Positions 47,707-59,815 of a stretch of 64,000 nucleotides of DNA are shown one piece after another (the first letter of the stretch is position 1; each line of letters starts with the position of its first letter). Source of the stretch: Gonapodya prolifera JEL478 (lineage: Eukaryota; Monoblepharomycota; Monoblepharidomycetes; Monoblepharidales; Gonapodyaceae); the NCBI GenBank assembly GCA_001574975.1, contig KQ965753.1, positions 394,713 through 458,712 of the forward strand. Direction: 5' to 3'. The notes below the pieces were generated by a model. It had not been told where the DNA came from and did no database searches. It worked only from the letters and a program-made list of their open reading frames with translations. The translations under genes were made by a program, and so were the position numbers.

Positions 47707-49560
47707 TCATGTCAGGCCATGTTTCCTTTTGAAGTCGTTCAAATCCACCACCGCAGACTTCTTTCGAGCTTCTTCAGCCTGACAATAACTCATTCAAATC
47801 GACTGAAGAAACAATCGTCAAGAACTGTACTTACTGCAAAGACCCATATGTGACTCTCGAAACACTCGTCAATGCTGCATTGCAAGTGATCCACGCCCTC
47901 CTGGATTGTTCGGAGGAACGCCACGAGTACACCGGCATCACCGCCTCCATGCCCACTGGCCACATTGAATCCGGAACCTTCCGCTGCTACTGAACGATCG
48001 GTAGAAGACTCGACATCCCCGTTTGGGCCCTTCGACGCGCGAGGCTGGACGACCCCGTCCACAAAAGGCTTGTACACGGTCTGCTCTAAGTTGGCAAAGT
48101 TCGAAACTTGAAGTTCGTTTCCATCTCCTGTGATCTCCCCTCGTGTGCCGAACACGCGAGTCTTACGCACACAAAGATCCCATGAGAAGGCAACTACATG
48201 GAAAGTTGCTGTTCGCCCATCTTGAAACTCAAGGGTGACAACCTAGGGAGGCCGGTTCAGAGAGCGGGCGACTTACAACCCTTCCATCAATTCACAGCAA
48301 ACCATACCTGGTTGTCACACACGTCGTTATCACACTCGTAAACGCAACGTCCGTACGGTCCTTCTCGAAGCGATTTGCCCACATTCTCAATGTCCACGAT
48401 GTCACAGAGCACTGACACTGGCCATCCAACGTTGGTCGGGTCATTTTCGATACGTTGAAGGTATTGACGCTTCGCAGAGTAAGGGCAGGAGGATTCGAAA
48501 TTCTTGTGCGTTGAATTTCGTGTGATTTGAGGACGGGTGTACGGCTGGACGGTGAGAATAGTACGGACTTACGCAATCGAGGCAACGGGTTGCACTTCCC
48601 GCCTCTTCAGGCTTTTGGTCCCGCCGAAAGTGAACCAAGTTTCCAAACGATGATACCCTCTTGAGCTTGGTCCCACCAAATAAGTAGTTCAAAATGTCAA
48701 TGTCGTGGCCTGAAAAGTTGAAGAGTGTTAGCTGTGCGTAGGACCATTGACCTCGATATCAGGCCAAAGTCTGGAGGATAACGAACATGACTTTGTCATC
48801 AACATGAAAGAAGTTTCATCCTCCCGCCTCCAGTTTCCTCTGACATAGCTAGGAAACCATATTACGATTGGTGCATAGTTTAGACTTGGCTGCTATCCCA
48901 TAGAATCGATCTCACCTGTGCGCAAAATGGTCCCATCCGATAGGTTCAAGGTGCTGCACCGAGATAACTCGGCCAATTGTGCCTGATTCGATCAGGAGCT
49001 TCAGTTGAACATTGTAAGGCGAGTAACGTAGAACGTGCGCCACGGCCCAAACGATGTTGGCGTCCTTGACTGCCCTGTATATTTGGATGCAATCTGAGTG
49101 ACATATAAAGGAATCGCAAAGTTGGAGTGGGTGAACCGAACTACAAGATGCTCGAACCTTCTATTGAGGTAGCCATAGGCTTCTCGCACAGAATGTGCAG
49201 TTTCCGCTTCGCTGCTTCAAGAACAATCTCTCGACTGTACGCCTACATGAGTGTCTCTCGCTGCAAATATATGTCGGGAAGTCGGGAAACATACTGTAAG
49301 GAATCCAGCGTCCCAATGATAACAGCATCTACTGCAACATCTGCTCTGTCGATGGCTTCAAAAAGATCCGCGTGCGAAGTAAACTGTAGGTTCGTTCCCA
49401 ATCCCCAATCGCGTGCAAGTCGCTGTCTCCGTTCAGCGACGGGATCCGCCACCGCGACGACTCGACCAAGCGAAGTGTTTTCCTGGCATCGTCGAGAATA
49501 CACTCTGCCGCGTTGTCCGCATCCGATAACGGCAAGGCGAACGTGTTTGTTGTTGCTCAT
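47707..49560 (-). CDS. Gfo/Idh/MocA-family oxidoreductase
   Basis: NAD(P)-dependent sugar or inositol-type dehydrogenase. Start MSNNKHVRLAVIGCGQRGRV gives the Rossmann motif (VIGCGQRG). Then VVAVADPVAERR; the EKP motif in LHILCEKPMATS; NIVWAVAHVLRYSPYNVQLK; and HDIDILNYLFGG (family D-x-x-x-D/H catalytic region, here with KSCHDIDI). The C-terminal half contains VVTLEFQDGRTATFHVVAFS and RVFGTRGEITGDGNEL, typical of the family's beta-sheet domain. At least seven exons. The substrate is not predictable. It ends FKRKHGLT at 47707. Confidence 0.85.
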
Positions 49561-49662
49561 GTTGCCCAAATGCAGTGGCCATCTTTGTGGTACTCTTATT
49601 CGCTCCCTTCTCCTATTATGGCCCAAAAACTGTCATGTATCGATACTACAACATTGACCACC

Positions 49663-51042
49663 TTACCGCCTCGCGTCATCTCTCCTGCCTGATCGCTTTT
49701 GCTCCTGCTCCCTCGACCTAGACCTCGACTTCTCACGTGAATAGTCCTTTCCAGAAGAATAACGGTCGCCCCGCCGGTCTCGAGCGTCACCAGATCGGTA
49801 GTCTCGGGGACTTCGACTCCGACTTCGACTTCGTCGGCGATCCTCGTCAAGGTCCCGACCAGACCCGGTCCTTTTCGAGTCTGTTTCCAAATACCGAGAA
49901 GGGCCAAGCTCCTCACGTCGAGGTGGGGAGCTATCACGAGCACGAGACCGATACGGCTCGTAACGTTCTCCGTCACTCCGTCGCTCCCTATCACCGCGGT
50001 CTCTGGGCTCCATCCCACCATGCCGTTTTCGCTCCGGTGAGTTCCTTCTTCGAGGAGGCGGCGACGGTGAGCGGGGGCGCTTTCCGCGATCCCACTCCCG
50101 CTCTTTCGTGGGCGCTTCTCGCATGGACTTGGGAGACGCACCTCGCTCAGCTGTGGGTGAGGCGCGGTGCTTTTTAGAGAGTTTGAACTGCTTCTTCTTT
50201 TCTTTACGCTGGAGTATCGCCGCAGGTGACGATTGGAAGGTTGACGCATCAGCAACCTCGTTCTTCTCGTGCAGAGCTACACACGGACTCACCCTTTTCT
50301 TCTTGATCTTTTCCACCATGTACGCATACATGGGATCTTCCGGATCCAAACCCTTGAGCGCGGGGTCGTTCGGGTCCACATCGCTGTCCTCCTCCAATCC
50401 ACCCTCCTGCGCCATAATCTCCGCGTCTCCCGGCAAGATTCCCATGGGCGCTATCCTCGGCTTGGGCTCTTCCTCCTGCTCCTCCTCGGTGGGGTTACCG
50501 TCCTTGTCCAGCTTCCGCTTCTTCTGGGGCGGTTTGTAGTCTTTCACGTGGTCGACCCGTATCGTCCGGCCAGCCAGCTGCGACCCGTTGAAGTTGTCCA
50601 CGGCCAGGACGGTCGACCGCTGGTCTTCGTAGCAGATGAAGCAGAACCCGCGGCTCTTGCCCGTGGCTTTGTCGCGGACGAGGTTGATGTCCACGATTTC
50701 GCCGAATCTGAACGAGCGAGGGTGGGGACGGCGAAAGGAGGCACCAGACGACGTCGACAGCCGTTCAAAGAAAGTTTCCCGTCCATGTATTTCTCCCAGA
50801 CAACTTCACTCACTGTGAAAATATGCAAATCGCGTCTCCCTCACTGAACTCAAAGTCCAATCCTCCCGCAAAAACCCACGCCGAGTTCCTGTACTCATCA
50901 TGCCACGACGCTCCCCCGTCGATAGCCCTGTCAAGCTCCTTGGCGTTGATGCGTTGAATTTCTTTGACGACGCTGCAGAGGGGGTAGTTCTTGTCAGGTC
51001 TGCGACTCGCTCTGAGTAAGAGGACAGGCAGACTTACTTCAT
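49663..51042 (-). CDS. IST3: Ist3/RBMX2-like RRM splicing factor with RS-type tail
   Basis: Subunit of the RES complex, which acts with the U2 snRNP during pre-mRNA splicing. Coding starts with a 5-nt exon (51042-51038, ATG AA) joined to CGTCGTC, giving [20 protein letters not shown], the exact family opening. The RRM follows: [40 protein letters not shown] (RNP1 GFCFICYED), then [15 protein letters not shown]. The rest is Arg/Ser/Asp-rich and much longer than in yeast. A GTGAGT...CAG intron (50292-50209, 84 nt) lies in the tail; spliced or not, the frame continues. Nuclear. Confidence 0.9.
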
Positions 51043-51287
51043 CCTTCGTCCTGCAACTACCGTGCGTAGCTAGCGTTTGCTGAAGGTCGAGACGTCCGAA
51101 GGTTGGCTCGCGACAGTTCTTGGTTCGGAATCGAAGACGCGCGCAGCAACCACCACAGCAACACGGGACTTCAACTGTGACGTTACATACTTTTCTTCAA
51201 GGCGAAGGGGGGGAACTCTAAGTGAGAATGGTATAGAACTGTATGTACAAACTATGTGGAGCAACAACATTCTAAAGCGTTCGTGAA

Positions 51288-51737
51288 CTACCGTTCCCAA
51301 GCAACAACCCGCATCACGACGTTCAAGAAAACGCCAAGAAACAGCACAGCCATGAGCGCTATGGGGCCGATGACGTTGTCGTAGGGTTCCCGGTCCCGGT
51401 TCCGGATTTTCTGGGAACGCCAGAGGAATAACATCAATCCGTAAAGGAGAGTGCCCGTCGCCGCAATGGTGAAGAAGAGACCAGCAGTTTGTCCGACATA
51501 GTCCGCAAAGTTGAGTAGGGTGACTGACAGAGTTGTAAGAACGACGCCCTAGTTTGAAGAAGACCGTTCAAAGACCCCATGGCGAATGGCACGGCGTGTC
51601 AGTCAACTCACAAAGTGCATCCACGTGAGAAACGTCCGTTCGTTGGCGAACACGACCTTCGGTTCCACTCTGACGGGGAGTATGATCGGCTTCTCCCCTG
51701 GCTGAAGGGGTTGTGTCGACGCATAGTGCTCCGGCAT
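51288..51737 (-). CDS. VTC1: Vacuolar transporter chaperone 1 (DUF202 membrane protein)
   Basis: Small subunit of the VTC polyphosphate polymerase complex in the vacuole/acidocalcisome membrane. Exons 51737-51612 and 51548-51288 give 128 aa, the normal Vtc1 length. Key block: [20 protein letters not shown], the family signature. Three membrane helices follow: [38 protein letters not shown] and [18 protein letters not shown]. The loop basic residues ([15 protein letters not shown]) fit the conserved cytosolic loop. Confidence 0.92.
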
Positions 51738-52606
51738 TTGCTGCCGATGCTCGACTGACGGGCCCGCCAAGTGTTGGGACCAATCGAGCAGGATTTGCTA
51801 GGTGTTGGACCACCCTGTCTGCTTTCTGGATTCGGGCACTGTCACCATAAAGGAGGAGCAAAGTGGCGTTGGAAGCCCCATACGTGTTGGAGCGAGGAAA
51901 CACCGCGGATGGGCGTGTAGAGAACGGGGTCGTCCGAGTAGCGACTGCTCATGGCTGCGGGGGATGTGGGACTGGAAAAGAAGTGGTGGTGTGTGCGCTG
52001 CTTTGGTCACTGCTCACCCCCCAAACTCGTCTGAACGCGAAAAGGAGACTGCAAAAAGAAAGAAGTAGTCCTGTATTTGTATTTTTACAGCTCAAATTAT
52101 TGCAGTTTTTTACGGTACCATTCATCCCTTGTTTGTCCAACCAAATTCCTTGTCACTCCCACACCGCTACATGAACAGTTGCTACCAGACGCCATCTAGC
52201 AACCGTCCGCGAGGGTTCCAAAACTGGCGACGGCATATGGGACACCTCCACTCCGTTGCGAACCATCTTTTCCCACAAGAGAAATGAAGCAAGTGACCAC
52301 AGGGTGAAGAAATCGTCAAATCAGTGGTTGAGAATAGATCGAGACAAATTGGGCAGCGGTCGGAGGTGCTCCTGCGGCTTGCTCGGTCGTGTCTTGTTCT
52401 CGGGAGGTTGACGTATGCTTGCCATGAGGTTTGAGATCAGATGGATGGGGTGTTGTGCACCAGGAGAGTTGCTAAGTTGGAATATTGTGACACGTCAAGG
52501 TGTTTGATAAGCACGATTATCGCCGTATAAGTGACGTCAGTCTTATTCAATTCCTCCGCTTACACCATTTCGAACTTCAACAAGTGCCGTGTTATCAACA
52601 CTAGTC
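51738..52606. other. About 870 nt without a supported gene
   Basis: Upstream of VTC1. Open stretches on both strands conflict with each other and none matches a family. Confidence 0.45.
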
Positions 52607-53470
52607 CTACTTTTTCTCCTTGGTATCGTTGTAGAGCTGGCCCTTCTCGTCTTGCATTCCCATCACTGCCGAATCCACATGGAAGTGAGGATTTGCGAAA
52701 GAGCAACCAAACCGAAACAATCAAATAGTGCCCAGCTGGATACGAACGTACCTGGCTTGCTCTCCTTATCTCTGGCTGTAGCGTCACTTCCCAATTGAGC
52801 AGTGGAGCGTGACATTTCGGCGGTTCCAGCCTCCTTTTCTTCCGCGTGCGACTTGAGCGACTTGTATGCGGCAGCACTGAACGCATGCACACGGAAAATG
52901 AGTGGACCAGGACCTTCGTCATTCAGAAAGGGCCTAGAAGCACACCTCAAAGCATCCACTCACGAGTAGGCGTCCAAATTCTTCTCCCCCAGAATCGCCC
53001 CCGTCGCCTTTGTTGCAGCTTCCTTCAACTTCTTTCCCGCGCGCGCTATGACTCCCTGGCCTTCATCCTCGTCACCGAAGCTCGTTCGATTCCCTTGACG
53101 AAGAATGCCAGAACGGTCTGCCTTCTTCGCGGCATCCACAGCGGCAACTGCGACAAAGGGTTGAAAGACTGACCTAGAGATATTTCTAAGTGAAGCTGAA
53201 GCTCACCGGGCCCTTTCGTTCCTTTCCTCGGTCGCGCGACTTCTTCCGCTTTCGCAGCTCGAATGGCCGCGCCAAGGCCCGGGTTTGGGTTGCTCGGATC
53301 AAGGTCGCAGTTGTCTGTGAGCTCGGTGTCTGCGCTTGGCGGGACGGATCCTTCATGTGGTCGAGAAACTGAGGGACGGGTTTCGCCGGGACTTCCAGCT
53401 GCGTGTACGCTTCTGCGCGCGAGGAGAGACGATGTTCGTGACGTGAGAGGGTGGGTAAGCGCTCCCCCAT
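52607..53470 (-). CDS. Hydrophilic protein, unrecognised
   Basis: Four exons: from 53470 (MGERLPTLSRHEHRLSSRAE ... GKERKGP), about 53174-52966, about 52876-52754 and about 52673-52607. The middle reads KKLKEAATKATGAILGEKNL and SLKSHAEEKEAGTAEMSRS, rich in Lys, Glu, Ala and Gly; the end is MQDEKGQLYNDTKEKK. This composition resembles CsbD/hydrophilin-type stress proteins, but the similarity is weak and the N-terminal 95 residues have no match I can name. No signal or membrane segment. Confidence 0.55.
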
Positions 53471-54328
53471 GGTGTAGGAGTCTGGAAGGAAGCATGATTT
53501 GTTGGAGAGAGGTCGAGGGCCGGATGTTTCAAGGGGGGCGGTGCAATGATAATGCACTGACGTCACCGAAACACTTTGACTTCTTGAAAACTGGAAGAAA
53601 TATTGCCAGAAGTCAGGATTAATATGTTCTCTGATGGTCACAGGTGATTCTCGCAAGCACAAAACTGTCAATGATCCCGAACCAGCATATCATGAGTGGC
53701 GCACTGAGACGGTATTAACAATTCTTCCCAGGTGACCCTCTTATCGATTTGACAACTGGCTTGTCTGAAGTCAAATCATAAACTCGGCTGTTTTTGTGTG
53801 GCTGTGGTCTCCGGCAAAATACGTGTTACCTGGTCCACTGAACTGGAGACCCTTGACCCGAAAGCAATCACGACCATCGGGCGACGGAATCTTATCGTTG
53901 CGGTTTTCGGGAGATTTGTGGAAATTTGAGTTCCCGAAACTCCTGCATTCCATAACAGGATTGCTGCCAAGGGATCTGCCTCAGATGAAGCCACAGCGTA
54001 AGCAAGCCATCTGGCGGCGACCTGACTACCATCTCGCATTGGGACGTGAACGCTCAGCCATCGCAGCGTGGACGCGAGGAGACGGAACGGATGACGCGAC
54101 AGCGATTGCCCAAACTTGACCTGGCTTCGCTTTCCGCTGATGAGCTGACGCTTTTGCGAAGGTGCGGTCCTCCATTGAAATAGTTCCACGTTTGAATCAG
54201 TTTCAACTGTCATCCATAGGATCCTCACGGAGTCGACCCCACAAAATCCCCCCCACTGTGAGCTCCCACCGAGGGTAGCCCTTTGCATTGCGGAGCTATC
54301 ACAAAGAGAGCCTGAGACCTCGAGCGAC
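53471..54328. other. Divergent intergenic region, about 860 nt
   Basis: Lies between a minus-strand and a plus-strand gene, so it probably holds both promoters. No supported coding exon. Confidence 0.45.
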
Positions 54329-56264
54329 ATGGAAGCAGACGTTTCGGTCAGGGCAAAGTCTATGGACATTGTGCCGACGACACCCGACATCAATCGCGAT
54401 ACCAACGACTCTGCGTGGTCAAACACGTCGAGAGGGAGACACCTCCTCCCAAATGCACCTGTCGCTCACCGAGACCCCCAAAATGCCAATCTTGATGCAC
54501 GACTCGCCTTGAGCATGGACGTTTCTCGGTCGCGCTTCGATTCAGTATCAGAGATGAGCAGCGATTCTCCAGGCAGACAGAAGTCTTCAAATTTTCGTGG
54601 CATCTTTTCTGTCTTCAAGGCCTTCAAAAAGCCAAAGCGCCAGCCCAGCATTCGTGTCTCAAACAGTGGATCCTCGGCTCTTGATACTGCGACTGCTCAT
54701 GACCCTTCTCCCCGCGAATATTCTACACACAATGCACCCCACACAACAAGCCAACAAGCGCCTCTTCAACCCACGCCACAGCAGTCCATAACTGACCCAT
54801 CTGGCGACTCTGGCACTTCTTCTCTCTCCACCCAACAGCCTCACCTTGCGCAACCCCACTCAGCTCCACACCTTCAACTGCCCCAACCAGCACCACAACC
54901 ACCGCACCCCCCTGCTCCTGCTCCCAGACGCCCCTCTCGCAAGACATCGCGAGGGACCCGGTCACGTACCAATACCAAGTCCAAAGACCTCCCCTGCCGC
55001 CCCTTCAAACGACGCACCGCAATGCACACCATCGTTCCGCTTCGTTCGACGTCTATCTTGCCTCCACGGGAGGGTGAGCAGATGGGAGACGAGCGAAGTA
55101 CGGTCAGGGAAGAGCGATGGGAAGAAGACGAGGAGGTGGAGGCTGTGCTCGAGATGTACACCAGTTCCGGCGATGCGCAGTCGAGTGATGCACTGAGTGT
55201 GACAGGGCTTTCGCGTGAAGCTTCGTTGGTAGGTACCAAGCGATACCTTTGCTTATTCTCTGAACTCCATCTCATGCTCTTTTCTTTACTAGCTCCTACG
55301 TCCTCAGTCCACGGAACCTGCGACGTCGTCAACTGCGCTGTCGCCCATTCCGGCAGCCGAAAAGACATTACCTTCACACCACCGAGAACCCTCCCAAACC
55401 TCGTTTGGTAGCAGCCGCCCATCAACCGCATCAATGGAGGCCGTACCGAGCGGCTGGGGATGGTGGGGCGCGATCGACAGCAGCCAGCGTGATCCCGAAG
55501 AGGGCGAGGACGGGTGGGAACTGGCGGAGGAGCTGGATCAGGTTCCGAGTCTTGTTCTCAGAATGCCGTCGAGAGTGTCGGCGAGCCCCGAGCCTGAAGA
55601 ACCCCGCACCGCCAATATGTTCTACCCGACTTCTTCCTCTTCGCACGATGGCCTAAGCCGGGGTCGAGCCCCGTCGCCAATATCACCCACGCTCGACCTC
55701 CTTCTGGCTTCCGGCGCCGCACCGCCACTATCCCTTCCCTCCTCCACCAACGCCGCGCCCCTTCCTCCTCTCCCCTCGCTCGTGGTTCCCGCTGGACGGT
55801 TCAAGGACACGAAGGATTTGGGAGAGAGCTTGCGGATGGAAAGGGCGCGAAGTCGGAGTAGACCGAGACCAGGACGAAAGAGTGCATCGGCCGGGGAGGA
55901 GAACGGTGTTCTGGAGGGTCACGTGATGGGACGAAATGGGCAGATTCGATTTGTCGTGGTGGAAATTGACGATGTCGCCACAAGCACATCATCTGTTGCT
56001 GCGCCAGCTCTGCGCAGGGCGCCGACCGGGAAGTCTCGCGATCATGCTTCCACCGTCGTGGGCAAGAACACATCCAAGGTCGAGCCTGGCGAGACATACG
56101 CGATGCTGAACTCCCAACAAGCTCATCCAAGTTCAACACAACTTGGACCTATTGGTCGAACCCGACGGGTGGGGAGTCTCGTGAGGAGGTGGAGCAGCCT
56201 TACTAAGGGCCGAGGTATGGTGAAGGTGACGAGGGATATGATGGAGCGGAGGGCAAATGGTTGA
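54329..56264 (+). CDS. Low-complexity Ser/Pro-rich protein
   Basis: Exons 54329-55228 and 55293-56264, intron 64 nt, phase 0; 623 aa. Mostly disordered. Features: a basic patch NFRGIFSVFKAFKKPKRQPS near residue 90; a long Pro/Gln region; RRPSRKTSRGTRSRTN; an acidic helix (REERWEEDEEVEAVLEMYTS); a Trp cluster SGWGWWGAI; and a basic end TRRVGSLVRRWSSLTKGRGM. No domain recognised. The basic/aromatic patches could bind membranes or nucleic acid (inference). Confidence 0.6.
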
Positions 56265-56428
56265 TCGTCAATCATGGGCATGGGGCGATCTGACAGGCCA
56301 GGAACTTTGTTTGGATGCTAAAACTGATATTTATTATACATGACTGGGAAAAACTTTATCTGCTGTAAAAATGAACCATAGCATGCGTATTGGTAATAAA
56401 TCGTAGATAGCAGAGTAAAGGATGGGAA

Positions 56429-57484
56429 TCACTCTCGAACGGAGGACCGAACAAACAAAAGCGACGCGACAACTCCAAAACCTCCAATAATAGCAAAGAA
56501 ACCTTCCGTAAGGTTCTGTGAGTCGAGCGCGGAGGCAAGCTGCTTGAACGAAAGGGCGGGGTCGTTCAGGGCGTTGAGATTGGTGAGGATTGTGGAGACG
56601 TTTAAGGGAGGAATGAGAACACCGTCGGCTGTGCATCACAGGATAGATCATCGTTGGGAGAACATTTCGGTATCTGTTATTAACAAAACTAACTCACCAA
56701 CGTGAAGCACACGTTTGCTTGTGACACCAACGGACACGGATTTCGAGAAACTTAAACAAAATCGACTCGGTGCAATATCCAGGATCTTACGGACATGGTG
56801 TCGATCACATTGACAGGGCCACCTCCAGAGCAGTCACCTTTAGGAGATCAACCTCAACCTTCACTACCTGGGACTTGACAGACGTAAGCTCGTTGCCAAG
56901 TAGAGTGGGGATGAAGGAGAGCTTGTTGGCCTGGAGGTAGGCGGTGTCCACAAGCGTGGTGGATATGTGGTACAACAGACGTAGAGAGCACTGAGAGGGA
57001 GGACATTGTTTTGGCCACCAAGTCTGAATATTCGAGATTCGATAAGTCTAACGCCCAAGCGCGCACCGATATCAACTCACAAAGCAATCGCAGAGGTAAA
57101 AGCGGTGTCGGTGGGACTGTTGGAGGTGTCGGATATCGTAGAAGGGTACAATTGCAAACTTCGTTTGTCGGGTTCCAACTTCCAACTCACCCAGAAATGG
57201 TCATGTTAGGATTACCGCACACATACCCAGTGAGCTGAGCACCGAGATAAACCTCGTAGAAGTAAGACTGCAGGGTGCTCAAGTTGTAGGGCTTACCGGC
57301 AGGCGTTGGGGCAGATACTGTCCAGATTAGACATAATGAGTGTCCGATGAGTGATTGAATCCTTGAATTGTCTCCGGACCGAGATCAAACGACCAAACTT
57401 ACAGATTTGGTCCACTCTTTGCGCAGAGGCAAGCGCCACGAGAGGTGCGAAGAGCGCAACTTTCAGAACGTTGGAGATGCGCAT
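56429..57484 (-). pseudogene. Fasciclin (FAS1) domain gene, frameshifted and truncated
   Basis: Tandem relative of the intact gene at 58025-59815. It keeps the signal peptide (MRISNVLKVALFAPLVALAS), the second-exon pattern PAGKPYNLSTLQS and PTDTAFTSAI. Against the intact copy there is a 2-nt insertion before YHISTTLVDTAYLQANKLSF and a 1-nt deletion before GGGPVNVIDTM, so the frame is lost twice. The second FAS1 domain is cut short and replaced by a hydrophobic segment (GFFAIIGGFGVVASLLFV) ending SSVRE at 56429. Probably a pseudogene; a missed splice pattern that skips the damage cannot be excluded. Confidence 0.7.
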
Positions 57485-58024
57485 TGTGAGAGCGAGTGGG
57501 TGGTGGTGCTGCTCCTGCTCTGGTGCGAATGCATGTCCTGGCAAATTTCTTCTTCCCTTGCTTTTATCTGAATCACATATATATTCGTGCTGCGGCGAGT
57601 CCTACAAAACCGTACTCTTCGTGGTGGTGGGGCTGGCGCAGCTTGCGCTTGTGCGAGATTTACGAGATTACGCGCGTGTTCTCAAAACCCGTTCTCTTCA
57701 TATGTTGTGGCACTCCGCCGCCGCGCCGGTGCGATTACGCATCCGTCCCAAAAACTGTTCCCCTCCCGCGTGGACTTTATCGGAGACCACGCTCCTTGTC
57801 ACTGATCATTGTTCTATCACATTCTGGTTCGCTCACAGATGCTTTTACGTGAGGAGGGAACAATCCGATATTCAGATCAGTCACTCTCGAATTGATTGCA
57901 GCCGAAGAAGGTTTTTCTATTAATTTACTCGCAGTTTCAAATTCAATCATACGAAAAAAATTATTGGCCAAACAATAAAAGCTAAAAGCTCCTCCTCTGT
58001 TCATAACCACGCCTCGACGTAACT

Positions 58025-59815
58025 TTAGGCAAGGACGAGGACAGCAGCAGCCACGGCGCCCAGAACACCGGCGGCAGTGCCAGCGACGGAGCGGGCGGCG
58101 TTACCGGGCTTGGCAGCAGCAGTTCCTATTGTACACGGATCACATCGATCAGCTTCAACTCAACGAAGGACAAACCACAACCACGTACCGGTCGCGGCTG
58201 GGGCGGAAGCAGTTCCAGAGGCGGCGGGAGGCGCGGAGGCCGTTGAGTTTCCGCCGAGCGAGGCAGCGACGGTGGGTGGCACGAGCACGGCGTCGAGGAC
58301 GTGGACGACGCCGTTGGAGAGGAGGACGGTGGCGAGGACGTTGGCGCTGGTGGAGGGAGGCGTTGGTGATTAGTTCGTCTTGCAAGTATCAAATTGGGTA
58401 TCGGAACTCACTTGTTGACCTTAACCGAGGTCCCGTTGGTCACGACGGTGATGTTCTCGCCCTGGAAGGTCTTGTACGATCCCGAGGGTGGGAGGTAGGC
58501 AGCGGCGCCGGCGATGACGTGGTAGGTGAGCACGGTCTTGAGAACCTTGGTCAGGGTGTCGGCGGGGACGGCCTTGGCGACGGCGGCGAAGGCGGAGTCG
58601 ACGGGGGCGAAACTGAATGAATGGAAGTGGGGTGAGTGTTTACGGGGGGGAAAAATAGAGAGGATAGGGGAAGGAGAACGTACATGGTGATGGGAGCGAC
58701 GGTGTTGACGGTAGTGGTAAGGTTCTGCGAGTCGAGCGCGGCGGCAAGTTGGTTGAATGCGACGACGTTGTCCTTGAGCGAGTTGAAGGCTGTGAGGGTC
58801 GCGGAGGCGTTGCCGGGGGGGAGGAGGACACCGTCGACTAAGTGGGAAGGGGACCAATATGAGAATGAGGCGATGAGTGAAAGTTAGAAGGAAGGCGACT
58901 CACCAACGTGGATGACACCGTTGGATGTGACACTGGTTGAGAGGTCGAGGAAGGTAAATGGAGAGATTGGTACGACAGAGCGAGATGGAAGAGTGAGCGA
59001 AAATCAAGTGACATATTCAGTGGCCTACGCACATGGAGTCAATGACGTTGACGGGGAGGAGTCCAGAGACGGTGACATTGGGGAGCTTAACCTCGAGCTT
59101 CAGGACCTGGGGCTTGATAGACGCGAGCGAAGAGTTTCCGAGAAGGGTGGGTATGTACGAGAGCGCGTTTGCCTTGAGGTAGTCGGTGTCGACGACCTGG
59201 GTGGAGATGTGGTAGGAGAGGACTTGGCCGGCGATGGGGAGGACCTTGTCGAGACCCCCGAGCCTGGTTTGTGGGGACGAATATTGATTAGATTTGGGAC
59301 ATTAAAAGGTGACGACGATGTTAACTTACAGAGTGAGCGCAGAGGCGAAAGCGGTGTCGGTGGGGCTAGATAAGGAAACGAACGATGTAGAATGTTATCG
59401 ATCTGGATACAAGAGAAGTGGAGCATTCGCCTCTTATAGAAGTCTCCCTCCTCCGTCGCTGGATAGCCTCTACATCGCTCCTTCCGCCTTTATCACGGCA
59501 ACTTACGCAAAAACAGTCAAGTTGGCACCACCTCCGAGAGCGGCACCAAGCTGGGTGAAGAGGTCCTTTCCGAGTGCGGCCTCGGAGACGAGCGACTGAA
59601 GGGTTGTCAGGTTGTAGGCCTTTCCTGCAGGCACGGTACCAGACACTGACGAGGTAAAAGGAAGAGCGAGATGGAGTTTGATGAAAGGCATTCCTTTGTC
59701 AGCAGCGACGAGGAAAGAGAAAACACCCACGAGCAGAGAGAAGCGTGCCCTGGGCAGAGGCAATCGCCACGAGGGGAGCGAAGAGCGCAGCCTTGAAGAC
59801 GTTAGTGATTCGCAT
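58025..59815 (-). CDS. GPI-type cell-surface protein with two fasciclin (FAS1) domains
   Basis: About 365 aa in roughly nine exons. Signal peptide MRITNVFKAALFAPLVAIAS. First FAS1: YNLTTLQSLVSEAALGKDLF, LTVFAPTDTAF (H1 box), YHISTQVVDTDYLKANA, SNGVIHVVDGVLLPP (H2 box). Second FAS1: LKDNVVAFNQLAAALDSQNL, ITMFAPVDSAFAAVAKAV, TYHVIAGAAAYLPPSGSYKT, LSNGVVHVLDAVLVPP. The Ser/Ala-rich linker and hydrophobic end (AAGVLGAVAAAVLVLA) with a small-residue site before it fit a GPI-anchor signal. FAS1 proteins mediate adhesion at the cell wall. The tandem decayed copy lies directly downstream. Confidence 0.88.
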
